Assembly: GCA_036852015.1 (NCBI GenBank)
Contig: JAANDG010000047.1
Location: forward strand, 248,001-312,000
Source of the DNA: Pelodera strongyloides
Lineage: Eukaryota; Nematoda; Chromadorea; Rhabditida; Rhabditidae
Direction: 5' to 3'
Length of the DNA: 64,000 nt
The notes under the pieces are model-generated. The model was not told the origin of the DNA. It saw only the letters and a list, made by a program, of their open reading frames with translations, and searched no databases. Both the position numbers and the translations under genes were made by a program. Each line of letters starts with the position of its first letter. Positions within the stretch are counted from its first letter, which is position 1. Positions 12,139 to 25,589 of this stretch are shown in pieces.

Positions 12139-15100
12139 ATGGGCCAGACTCTTTCAAAGTGTTGTCGAAAATGGATGAAATTGGCTGATGAAGCGTCCAA
12201 TGAGCTGGATCACTTTAGTAGCCTTCCGACAGAAATTCTGGAGCTTATTTTCTTGTGGCTTGATCCAAAATGCCTCGCACAGAATGTACTACCAGTGTGT
12301 CGAAGGTTTCGCCAGTGAGTTTGATAACCATGCATAGTTCCACTCTATTTTTGTGTTGTTCAATGTAGGTGAGTATCATGGTGTCATCAAAAACATGTAT
12401 ACGTGCTTACAATTTGTGGAACTACGCGCCGTCAAACCTGGGTCCTCCCCTGCGGGCGCGCGGGGTGCGGTTGCGCACGTACTCCCGCCATAGCCCGCCG
12501 CGGTGTGTGTCATGTCATAGGCACATTATAAGGTACTGAAATTGGAGGCAAGCCACATGCGCGCCTGAAGAGGGCCGCGGACCGTGTGAACGTTGGGCAC
12601 CGGCAGGCGGTAGAGCCCCAATCTTGTACCGTGTGGCGCACCGTTTGCTTTTAACTTTGAGGTGGGCGAGCTAGTAGCTTGTCATATGTTTTCAGTACAT
12701 ATAATGGTGTGGTCGCGGTTTAATTGCCCAAGTTTGCGGTTGACATTAACCCTGAGACCCGACGCACTTGATCCTGCTTCAAACAAATATGAATAACTAG
12801 ACGGCTATCGCCGCTTGAGGCCACTTTCCAATGTAATAAATCATTATAGAAGAACTGATACTGCACAAGAAATAGATACTTCAAAGCCTCACAAAAGTGG
12901 CATACTTATATGAAATGTTTGAAACGTATTGCCTGTAGTTAAGGTGTTGAGACTCATTTTACTTATTTTGGAGTTGCGAAAAGTTCAACTGCAAAAGTTC
13001 AAAATCCGTATTATGGATTTCGTTGTGAACATACAAACATCAAATATCTGATCTAAACTCTGCTCCTTTATATAATAAGATTTGCAGGATTTTGTCCGAT
13101 GAAAAATGGTGGCTTCGACAAATTCGGGTATGTTTTTAGTGTGTACAATGAACATCACATTTTTCTTACCTTACGTTGCTCCTCATGTATTTAGCTACAT
13201 TTCATAGTAAGGATTAGTGGCTTCTCCTTATCGAGTTTAGCATTTTCTCTCAGCTTCAGTTTCAAATTCGATTTCGCTTTCGTATCAAGTGCGGTTTCCG
13301 TTTGTTTTGCTCGTTGACCAACTCTTTAAAATCCATCGATTGACACATCTAGGACAGTCACGAAATAGTGTGAACAGATAATTACCAGAACTGATAATTA
13401 CCACAGTAATAATTTCAGAACTGATAATTACCATAGTAATAATGATAGTAAACTTTATATTACAGGATCATCACTTGAAAATACAATTATGTGACGCTGA
13501 GCTTGGGAATGCCGAGTTTAACCCGGCAAGGTTTGTGATACATAGCATATAATTCCATATAAACAAGCAATTTTGTAATGCTTGGACTTGCAGGTTCTGA
13601 CACAAACACCAACACAGTTATCAGTCATCAATGGTTGATTTATTTTAAAAATTCGGGACTCTAATGTTGAAACGGCACTAGTTTAGTCACTAGTTGAAAC
13701 GGCAAAGTTTTTAGTTTAGTTTAGATCAATGCAAAGTTGAAATAATTGCCAATTTATCGTTTAGGACTTACCACAGCTTGCTGAGAGAGGAAAAAATACG
13801 AAAAAATTGGAGTCAACTAAAAAGGTAGTTAAATAGGTAACCTTAGTTAAATTTGATAAAGTAAATATGTAAGCAGTCAAAATGCGCAAAACAAACCCGA
13901 AGTAAGTAGTGTCGTGTGACATTTCTGCTCTGGAATCTTTCACTACAGTGTAACAGTTCTAAAAATTTCAGTTCGGTAACCACAGTCGGCGACGACAAAA
14001 TTGATAGCGTCAAACTCTTCAAACGCTCAGGAGAAACATACTGTATAACTGCGTCTAGAAACGTTATGCAAAAGCCTGCCAACATCAAATTGTGGAACTT
14101 GGACTCTAACGTATAACGTTTTTTCTTTTAAAGCGAAATACTAGCCCCTTTGGAAAATTTGCATATGATAAGCAAATCCTATGTATCCTATGCTAATTTT
14201 CCAAAGGAGCTAGTATTCCGCTTTAAAGGAGGAGGCTCACGAGACTTAAGTGTTCTATTTCTTTCTTCTTATCGATAGATGATGGCATTTGCTTCCAAGA
14301 AACGTGCCTTATGAAGCAAAATCTTTTAATTAGAAAGAATAAATCAAGGTAATGCTTAGCATTTTATCAAAATTCTTGACCATAGCCTTTGTAATTGTGT
14401 GTATCCCGAGGGTAGCTGGGGGACTCAAAATAAGAAAATAAGGGTGCATCTATAGCTAGATACCCTCGGGACACATACAATAAGAGCCAGACACCCTCGG
14501 GACACAAAGGCTACGGTCAAGAATTTTGATAAAATTTTAAGCATTACATTGATTTGTTCCTTCTAATAAAAAGCTTTTGCTTCATAAGGCAAGTTTCTTG
14601 GAAGCAAATACCATCATCTATCGATAAGAAGAAAGAAATCGTACACTTAGATCTCGTGAGTCTCCTCCTTTAACAACTTTCTTCTTTTAGCTCGCATACG
14701 TAGAAAACGAAGACTACCAACATACCACACACTAATAGTTGAGCGCAATCGATTTCTTTGAATAAATTGCAGAACGCCGTTTGCAAAACGCCGTCCGTTT
14801 GTTAAAGGGATCGGCTCACCTCAAATCGTGTCTGTTTTTTCTGTTTCTTTATTTTCTATAAGGGATAATAAAAATTTGGAATACAAAAAGTAGTGTTATA
14901 TTTCAATATTCACGAAGATATTAGGTGATAAAGTGGTGGATCGATCGGCCCGAAATGAAAAAGTGTTAATTGTCCTGCAAGGACAATTACACTTTTTTAT
15001 TTCGGGCCGATCGATCCACCACTTTATCACCTAATATCTTCGTGAGTATTGAAATAGAACACTACTTTTTGTATTCCAAATTTTTATTATCCCTTGTAGA

Positions 15101-16484
15101 AAATAAAGAAACAAAAAAACAGGCACAATTTAAGGTGAGCCGATCCCTTTAAAGGGACGGGCCCATCAAAATAAACCTATAGTTTGCATGTTTTTATAAT
15201 TTGTATAAAGGGGGTTTATTATAATATATGTACACTAAGTTACGGCTAGACTTTATCCCGCTGAAATTTTTCGGTGTCGATAAACTCAAAAGTATACCGT
15301 AGAAGACCAACAATTGCACCCTATTTTCTTGTCGCGTGTCCCGGGGGAATGTGGCTATATGGACAGATAGTCTCCCGGGTCCCAATCAGAGCGAGATATC
15401 CTCGGGAGACGCGGTAAGGAAATAAGGGTGCAATTGTTGGTCTTCTACGGTATACTTTTGAGTTAATCGACACCGAAAAATTTCAGCGGGATAAAGTCTA
15501 GCCGTAACTTAGTGTACGTATATTATAATAAACCCCCTTTATACAAATTATAAAAACATGCAAACTATAGGTTTATTTTGATGGGCCCGTCCCTTTAAAG
15601 GATCGCAGTCACTCCAAAATCATCATTTTGCTTCGAGTTTACTTGAATTTAGTAAAGAATAAAGAAAAATACTTTACCAAAACCGAATAATTTGAATTCC
15701 AACTCAGGGGGTGAACACGTAGAAAAATAGTTCTACTTAACTACCGCGGGATTATGAAACGTGTAGTGATATGCCTGCAGACCCTTGCAGTATATGTAAA
15801 GATATAATATGCAGATATTCGCCGAAATAATTTGCATACTCCCGATCGGGAAGCAACTGTATGAACACGTTTCGTGATCCTGCGGTAGTTAAGTAGAACT
15901 ACTTTTCTACTTGTTCACTCCCTGAGTTGGAATTCAAATTATTCGGTTTTGGTAAAGTATTTGTCTCTATTCTTTACTAAATACAAGTAAACTCGAAGAA
16001 AAACGACGATTTTGTAGTGACTGCGATCCTTTAAATCGTATTGCTTGAATAAAGAGTTATATATAATAAACGCTAACCAGGGATCCCAGCTAATGGACGA
16101 GGTCCGAACAGACCACGAAAAAGGCGGCGGTGAGTGTTCCCTGGAAATGTACAGTACGCAGAAGTTTCTGTCCGGGACGCATGGTGGAGCTTTAACCCTA
16201 TGGGACGTTGGCGACGCAGGTTGTCGGGTACGTTTTAGTAAAAAAAAGGGCATGAAAAGGTAGGTCTTGCTTTGCGCTTCGCATTGAAGTGGTCTAGGGG
16301 ACTGATTTAGGACCGAAACCAAGTCTGGGCTCAGGCTTAGGCTTAGGCTTAGGCTTAGGCTTAGGCTTAGGTCACCAAAATATCGAGTTTTCTTGAAAAT
16401 CTAGTTACTTCCTACTTCACGTTCCACACCGCATTGTTTGCTTTTCACATGACATTCGAATCGGAGACCACCCAAGCATTTGCC

Positions 16485-16521
<37 letters not shown>

Positions 16522-19500
16522 CTCTATCTGTGTCTCTGCTCTCGCGTTCTCTCTCTAATTCTCTCTCTGCCCCTCTCTCTGTCTCGCTCGCTCTGCCCCT
16601 TTCCCCCTCCCTCTGTGCCTCTCTCCCCCCTCTCTCTCATCTCACTTGATCTGCCTCTCTTTCTCTCCCTCTCTCTCTGTCCCTGTATCTCTCTCTCTCT
16701 CCCATTTTCCCTCTTTAATTTTAGAGATCATCCTATGCATGTAGTTATGTTCTGCCTTATTTCAGAAAGAACGCGAGAAATATTTCGACTTTCCAATTAC
16801 TTCGCTTTCTCTACAAGAACAGACGTTAGCCTGTTGCCGCACTCGTCGTACCGTATCTCTATTCGATGTCGACAATGGGTTCCAAGTAAGGGCTTTGCAT
16901 TTAAAGGCGGAGGCTCACGAGATCTAAACGTACGATTTCTTTCTTCATATCGATAGATGACCGTATTTGCTTCCAATAAACATGCCTTATGAAGCAAAAG
17001 CTTTCAATTAGAAGGAATAAATCAATATAATGCTTGGAATTTTATCAAAATTCTTGACCGTAGCCTTTGTGTCCCGGGGGTATCTGGCTCTTATTGTATG
17101 TCTCCCGCGTGTATCTGGCTATAGTTGAACCCTTATTTTCTTATTTTGAGACCACCAGATACCCTCGGGACACAGACAATTACAAAAAGGCTATGGTAAG
17201 GAACTTTGATTGAATTCGAAGCATTATATTGATTTATTCCTTCTAATTAAAAGCTTTTGATTCATAAGGCGTGTTTACTGGAAGCAAATACCATCATCTA
17301 TCGATAAAAAGAAAGAAATCGTACACTTAGATCTCGTGAGCCTCCTCCTTTAAAGCGAAATACCGGCCGGTTTTTGAAACTCATCTCAAGTACTTGCATT
17401 CCTAAGCATTTATGCAACGTGGGGTCTAATTGGGGTCTAGTTTTTATTCTAATTTTTGCTCATTTGCATATGCTGCAGCTGCGAGCAGGTGTACGCAACG
17501 CGTTTCAAAAACCGGCCGGTATTTCGCTTTAACGGGAAAAATGTTCTCCTGAATTTCCCCATGTCAAAAGTGAGTTGGGATTGGGAGTCAAAACTTTTTC
17601 GTCAACCAGTCTCAGTTCCGACCGCATTTTATATTGGGATCCAATTTCGCTCTGATTTTCTTGCATTTAAAGCGAAATACCGGCCGGTTCTTGAAACACA
17701 CGGAGCACACCAGCATTCTTATGCAGCTTATGCAAATGGGCATAAATTAGAATAAAAAATCGAGCTAAATTCGAGCAACTTTGCATAAATACGTAAGAAT
17801 TCAGCTGTCCACTATGCGTTTCAAAAACCGGCCGGTATTTCGCTTTAATGAAAATACGAACAAACTAACAACGCTCAGGAAGTGATGGGAAAAGAAAGGA
17901 CGCAAGCACATGTGGATGCGGATGCAAGCATATGCGGATGTTCCTTTTTGACGAACCACTCATCCACCTAGGCTTAGGCTTAGGCTTAGGCTTAGGCTTA
18001 GGCTTAGGCTTAGGCTTAGGCTTAGGCTTAGGCTTAGGCTTAGGCTTAGGCTTGGGTCACGCGCTTCTGCTTTCCATTCACTCGCTCCTTGCATTCATTG
18101 ACTTCCTTTTGACAGGCGGGCTCGCCCGACAAATAAACCAAAAAATGATATGAAGAAATATTATTAACTAGAGCAAGAGAAGTAAAAAAAAAATGGATCA
18201 GGTTTGTTCTAAAATGATACTCCGTTTCGACCCTGATCGTATATATGAGGATTTCACCCGGGCTGGGTCCCTTCAGCACTGAGCGCCAAATGCGCGTTTC
18301 GCCAAAAAGGAATAGAGATCGCACTTTTCCGTTTTTGACTACGGAGAAAATTGTTGGGAGAAAATTAATTTTGCCAGCCCAGTGTTTAGCCCCAAGACTA
18401 TAGAAGAAGTATGCATAAAACACAGAAGAAACCTATTAATTGTTCACTTGGAAAAAGAAAATTGTTTGCAGGAAATCGGTCGAAGTGTACAACTCCCTGA
18501 CCACGGTAATTCTTCATGGATTACCTCTTTAACATTAAAGGTAACATATGACATATCTTATTATATAAAGGAGAAGAGTTTACTTTTTTGTTTGAAGCCC
18601 GCGTGTGAACGCAACAAAGCCCTTGCATAAAGATTTGCTCGCAGAAATGGAACATACAAAAACCTTTCCGTCCGGCGTGATTCGTGTACCCAGCGTGAAC
18701 ACACCTAACTCTCGCGTCACAGTCGAGCGCTCTACCTGTTGAGGTATGGCTACGCTGCCTTATAATGCGCGTATCTCTCTGCTCTACATAAGGGCACTTT
18801 CAGTAGCAAATTTGCAGAATTAGAGGGAAAGGTAGGAATAGCGAAAGTTCTGTTTGGCCGATTCCTCCAGTCTCCGACTGGTGTTCTAATACGCAGATAA
18901 ATTTTTTTCATTGTTTTTTTCAAGCGCACCAGATAATAAGCCTAAAATTTCTTTATGGCACTCGGAAAGAGGATGATACGCTCTATGTAGGGGTTTTTCG
19001 CGAACTAGTAGTAGCTTAGCAGAACAAGTTGGGCAGAAACGTATAATTAGTCTACACATCCGGGGATACGTTTTTAAAGCAAAATACCGGCCGGTTTTTG
19101 AAACACATCGAGTAGAACAACATGCATAGCTTATGCAAATTAACATAAATTAGAATAAAGGATCGAGCTAAATTCGAGCAAATTAGCATATATAGGTAAT
19201 AATTCAGTTGTCCACGATGCGTTTCAAAAACCGGCCGGTATTTCGCTTTAAGTAGGCTCAGGGGTCGGCTTAGGCTTATTGGTTCCTGCTGAGATTACAC
19301 GCCATTGAAGCTGTATGGCGGACGGAAATATTGCAGCCGCTTTTCCGTTTCAGTATGGCTGTGAATTAAAAGAGTATTGTATTTTTCAGGGCAACACTCT
19401 GTATACGTTGTTCAACAACCAACTTATGACATTGGATGTACGTAAACTCACCGGTCCTGTACACCAACACACCTTCAGCGATTTGTCTTACAGTTTTACA

Positions 19501-19610
19501 GTTCTCTCAACTCAAATCACAAGAGAGAACTCGTACTGGAGTATGAGTGTGAACGATGGACTAATTCACTGCTGTCATTCGGGGTGAGAAAAAACGCGAG
19601 GGCATGTGCG

Positions 19611-19641
<31 letters not shown>

Positions 19642-20533
19642 TGTGTGTGTGTGTGTGTGTAGGTGTGTGTATGTGTGTGACAACGATAGAGAGAGAGAGA
19701 GAAGGAAAGCAACCATAAAATTATGATATCACAATTCTTGACTGGGCCATTTTTTTTTAATTTCATTGTTTTCAGGGGAGAAATTTCTGTTTTGCAGGCG
19801 TCTGATTTGACGCCTTGCTATTCGTTTGACGTTAGTGAAGGCACGAGGAAGGAATGGCTGCTAAGAGGAGTTGTGAAGACACGCGGATCAGTACTGGCTT
19901 GCACCATGTGTTCTGTGAAGGTACGTTGAAGGACACAGCGAAGTCTCTCATTGTTTGGCTTAGACATTTCCCATTTCCTTTTGGAAACCCACACCCACAC
20001 CCACACCCACACCCACACCCACACCCACACCCACACCCACCCAACCCCACCCACACCCACAAACACACAAACCCACAACCAAACCACACAACCACACCCA
20101 CACCCACACCCACACCCACACCCACACCCACACCACACACACACACCCACACCCACCCAACACCCAAACCCCACACCCACACCACACAAACACCCAAACC
20201 ACACACCCCCACACCCACACCCACACCCACACCCACACCCACACCCACACCCACACCCACACCCACACCCACACCCACACCCACACCCACACCCACACCC
20301 ACACCCACACCCACACCCACACCCAACACCACACCCACACCCACACCCCGCTAACTGCGCTAAATGATCTTTATTTCCAGGCATTTTCACTTGGATCGCA
20401 ACCTGTGTGCCTCGGCGTGTACTATGACATGTTTTGCCTCGACGTTGTATTTGACGTTCTACACGAACACGACGATGTTGTTGTTGGAGGCAAAGGAATG
20501 CTCACTTACTTTAAAAGTGACAACGAATTATAG
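12139..20533 (+). CDS. F-box protein with WD40-like repeats
   Basis: A probable substrate receptor of an SCF ubiquitin ligase. Ten exons join perfectly by phase: 12139-12314, 13088-13127, 13466-13530, 13765-13824, 13972-14110, 16081-16227, 16766-16885, 19390-19583, 19776-19920, 20381-20533 (stop TAG), 412 aa. Residues about 27-60 form an F-box (FSSLPTEILELIFLWLD...VLPVCRRFRQ) continuing with SDEKWWLRQIR. Downstream exons carry WD-type strands ending in IKLWNLD, LTLWDV and VSLFDVD. The layout is FBXW-like; closeness to FBXW9 is only an impression. Introns 5 and 7 (14111-16080, 16886-19389) are almost filled by hairpin elements, and intron 1 holds the SL1-like sequence. The start ATG lies seven bases after a TTCAG, compatible with trans-splicing. 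Confidence 0.85.
12425..12660. other. GC-rich island in intron 1 of the F-box gene
   Basis: Rich in G/C runs such as GCGGGCGCGCGGGG and CCGCCGCGG, unlike the AT-rich flanks. No ORF, rRNA or tRNA was recognised. It directly precedes the SL1-like sequence at 12717. Confidence 0.5.
12717..12800 (+). ncRNA. SL1-like spliced-leader RNA gene or pseudogene
   Basis: The 22 bases 12717-12738 (GGTTTAATTGCCCAAGTTTG then CG) match the nematode SL1 leader at 20 of 22 positions. A GT donor follows immediately, and the next bases GTTGACATT...CTGAGACCC resemble the start of the known SL1 RNA intron. The match across the exon-donor junction argues for an SL RNA rather than chance. The Sm site and 3' stem-loops were not clearly found, so the 3' end is a guess and the copy may be decayed. 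It is unlinked to any 5S rRNA seen here. Confidence 0.65.
12787..12920 (+). repeat. Dispersed repeat, copy also at 22936-23060
   Basis: Both share TATGAATAAC, CGCCGC, TGAGGC, and GGCATACTTATAT in the same order and spacing. One lies in an F-box gene intron, the other in a collagen intron. No ORF. Confidence 0.6.
14128..14226. mobile_element. TTAA hairpin element, family B
   Basis: A compact palindrome from TTAAAGCGAAATACTAGCC to GGAGCTAGTATTCCGCTTTAA. The core contains GCATATGATAAGCAAATCC and CCTATGTATCCTATG. Its right TTAA (14223-14226) is also the left TTAA of the next element. Confidence 0.9.
14223..14673. mobile_element. TTAA hairpin element, family D
   Basis: Arms of about 200 bases: left TTAAAGGAGGAGGCTCACGA, right TCGTGAGTCTCCTCCTTTAA. 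The arms contain TTATCGATAGATGATGG; the interior has paired CCCTCGGGACACA blocks. Shares its left TTAA with the family B element at 14128. A second copy is 16901-17353 and a degraded end is at about 39069. Confidence 0.9.
14812..15152. mobile_element. TTAA hairpin element, family E
   Basis: Palindrome from TTAAAGGGATCGGCTCACCT to AGGTGAGCCGATCCCTTTAA, arms about 160 bases, turning at GTCCTGCAAGGAC. The right TTAA (15149-15152) is the left TTAA of the next hairpin. Confidence 0.9.
15149..15598. mobile_element. TTAA hairpin element, family F
   Basis: Palindrome from TTAAAGGGACGGGCCCATCA to TGATGGGCCCGTCCCTTTAA with arms over 180 bases, including AATAAACCCCCTTTATAC. Shares TTAA junctions with elements E and G on either side. 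Confidence 0.9.
15595..16034. mobile_element. TTAA hairpin element, family G
   Basis: Palindrome from TTAAAGGATCGCAGTCACT to AGTGACTGCGATCCTTTAA. Arms contain GAATTCCAACTCAGGG and TACTTAACTACCGC-type segments. Ends about 45 bases before exon 6 of the F-box gene. Confidence 0.9.
16331..16371 (+). repeat. Interstitial telomeric repeat (TTAGGC)n, about 7 units
   Basis: Tandem TTAGGC, the nematode telomere unit, inside intron 6 of the F-box gene, followed by GGTCACC. Confidence 0.95.
16488..16715 (+). repeat. CT-rich microsatellite
   Basis: (TC)n and variants in intron 6 of the F-box gene; open frames over it are composition artefacts. Confidence 0.95.
16901..17353. mobile_element. TTAA hairpin element, family D, copy 2
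   Basis: Left TTAAAGGCGGAGGCTCACGA, right CTCGTGAGCCTCCTCCTTTAA-type end. Same arms as 14223-14673. Its right TTAA (17350-17353) is the left TTAA of the following family C element. Confidence 0.9.
17350..17532. mobile_element. TTAA hairpin element, family C
   Basis: TTAAAGCGAAATACCGGCCG at one end and CGGCCGGTATTTCGCTTTAA at the other, with TTGAAAC/GTTTCAA just inside and a GCATTTATGC / TTTGCATATGC interior. The tail of element D provides its left TTAA. Confidence 0.9.
17667..17848. mobile_element. TTAA hairpin element, family C
   Basis: Second intact copy, same terminal sequences as 17350-17532, TTAA at both ends, in intron 7 of the F-box gene. Confidence 0.9.
17969..18053 (+). repeat. Interstitial telomeric repeat (TTAGGC)n, about 14 units
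   Basis: About 85 bases of near-perfect TTAGGC, followed by GGGTCAC, echoing GGTCAC after the repeat at 16331-16371. In intron 7 of the F-box gene. Confidence 0.95.
18130..18290 (+). repeat. Dispersed repeat related to 22500-22720
   Basis: Shares GTTTCGACCCT, GAGGATTTCACC and a GGGTC..TCAG string in order, and a GATATGAAGAAATATTA-like stretch. No ORF recognised. Confidence 0.5.
19074..19251. mobile_element. TTAA hairpin element, family C
   Basis: Left TTAAAGCAAAATACCGGCCG, right CGGCCGGTATTTCGCTTTAA; third copy in intron 7 of the F-box gene. Confidence 0.9.
19609..19676 (+). repeat. (GT)n microsatellite
   Basis: Tandem GT with few interruptions immediately after exon 8 of the F-box gene. 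Confidence 0.95.
19986..20345 (+). repeat. (CACACC)n hexanucleotide satellite
   Basis: About 360 bases of ACACCC/CACACC units with a less regular middle, filling most of the last intron of the F-box gene. Long His-Pro or Gly-Cys/Val frames over it are artefacts. Confidence 0.95.
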
Positions 20534-20677
20534 TAATCTAATATCTTCATACAATTAGCCGCTCGATATTATAGCCACCTTTGTTTCATTTGTTACACCA
20601 TTGGTTTCCCCTTTCTTTGATTTTCCACATACAGTAACTGTCGTCTTTTACCAGATGAAAGCATCATGCAACCTGGA

Positions 20678-20683
20678 AATAAA
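20678..20683 (+). terminator. Poly(A) signal of the F-box gene
   Basis: AATAAA 145 bases after the stop codon. Confidence 0.6.
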
Positions 20684-20998
20684 TTACGTTATTATTATTA
20701 TTTTTCCAAAGGCTTGTAACTTTCCAAAGGTTTCCAAAGGCTCCAATTGGCGGAACAGAAACAGCTTTACATTTTAGAATTTTAAGCACGTGGAGAAAAA
20801 CTCGGATCGTGAAAAACTGGTTTCCCGTCCGCGGCCACGTATTTGTGACAGAATGACTCTGTGTTTTTAAAGGGATATGTTCACCTCAACTTGCACCTTT
20901 TTTATAATTTCTATTGATAGTATGACCTATAACGGTCAAAATGCGAAAATTGCAGTAAATTTCTGTTGCTCGTCGACTAAGTGTCAACATTGTCACTT

Positions 20999-21237
20999 CT
21001 TCAAAGGGTAGGCACGTGCCGAGCTTTTCAGACTCCCTGGTTTTTCTCCAATAAAGATAAGACAGATCTTCACATATCTTTATTGTGCACCAACGTTTCG
21101 GCTAAAAAGCCATCATCAGGGTGATTACCTACAAAAACTCAAAATAAACACATTGTAACGACAAACAAAATTTTTTGTCTTTATTGGAGAAAAACCAGGG
21201 AGTCTGAAAAGCTCGGCACGTGCCTACCCTTTGAAGT
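20999..21237. mobile_element. Hairpin element with GGGTAGGCACGTGCCGAGC arms
   Basis: Left CTTCAAAGGGTAGGCACGTG and right CACGTGCCTACCCTTTGAAG are inverse copies; arms continue into TTTTCAGACTCCCTGG and CTCCAATAAAGA. The middle contains AACGTTTCGGCTAAAAAGCC. Confidence 0.85.
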
Positions 21238-21285
21238 ATTCTTGCACGGACGTCCCAAATGGAGAGACCCAACTTGCTGATTGTC

Positions 21286-21604
21286 ACTTCTGTCATCCCA
21301 TACGTATAATTGAGGAATTGACACTGTCGTAATCTTGGTCCACCTGGTTTTGTACTCGATTGAAATCATTTTGTTTTTATCGTGTATTTTTCTGTTATAA
21401 TGCCTGTATTATGTGTTGCTTCACATTTGACACGTCCGGTTGTTAATTGTTGTTATTGTTGTTGAATCTTATGGTAATAAACGTTTTTTTCCGAGGTAAA
21501 GGGGTAAAAGTCGTCTACGTAAATTATGGGGATGTGTTTGAATGGATTGTACGGAGCCTGTGCCTGGTGTTGTGAAGAGTGTTATCATATTTTATATGAT
21601 GCAC

Positions 21605-21637
<33 letters not shown>

Positions 21638-21990
21638 ATGTGTCAATAAATTGTTATTATTAATCACGTGCTGGTAATCGCTGGTAAACGGCGACATAGA
21701 ATTGGCGAATGAAGCATGCAATAGGGAAATAGGCTGACCAAAATAAAATTATGTGCTTTACAGTAATCTATAAAATACAGTCCATCAATTATAGATAGAT
21801 ACTATAAGTCTTATTGGTTTATAGATTACTGTAAGTCACATGTTTTTTTTGGTCAGCATATTTCCCCCTATTTGGATGCTTTATTCGCCAATTATATGAA
21901 AGTGGGTGGCATACTATTTTAATGACCTGTTCGCCTCTCCGGGAATAATTTCGAATACCTGAGTCAAGAAATAGCGCTAAGTGACGTTCA
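21286..21990 (+). repeat. Duplicated intergenic block, copy 2
   Basis: Counterpart of 11038-11530, here lengthened by an inserted hairpin (21718-21880) and a short AT repeat. Carries the same AATAAA followed by a T-run (21475-21490). Confidence 0.7.
21718..21880. mobile_element. Hairpin element inserted in the duplicated block
   Basis: Arms AATAGGGAAATAGGCTGACC and GGTCAGCATATTTCCCCCTATT, with TTTACAGTAATCTATAAA and its inverse inside. The corresponding place in copy 1 lacks it. Confidence 0.8.
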
Positions 21991-22045
21991 CCTCTTACGC
22001 TCTTATCTCTCAGCCTCCATCTATATTATTGATATATGCCTCTCT

Positions 22046-22086
<41 letters not shown>

Positions 22087-22321
22087 CCCCTCGCTCTCTT
22101 TCTCTCTTTCTCTCGGCTTCATAATTTAACCTTTCAACATAATACTAGTGTACGTATTTCAAGTATTCTCCATAAGGTATGTATATAAGTATTTCCCCCT
22201 TACAATTAGCTCTCTATATTTTCCACTGGTTCGCAACAGTTGGACTTAATAATTTGCTATAAATAAGGTGCAAACGTATTGCTGTTAAACGTTGCCAGCT
22301 GTAGCTTAGGGCCGTAAGTAT

Positions 22322-25589
<3,268 letters not shown>

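Noticed and set aside
18690..18770. tRNA-like stretch on the minus strand (GGTAGAGCGCTCGACTG)
   Set aside because: Good A-box half, but the B box and acceptor stem are too altered; probably a relic.
19818..20390. Long open frames rich in His-Pro, Gly-Cys or Val-Trp
   Set aside because: They are translations of the CACACC satellite in all frames, within an intron of the F-box gene.
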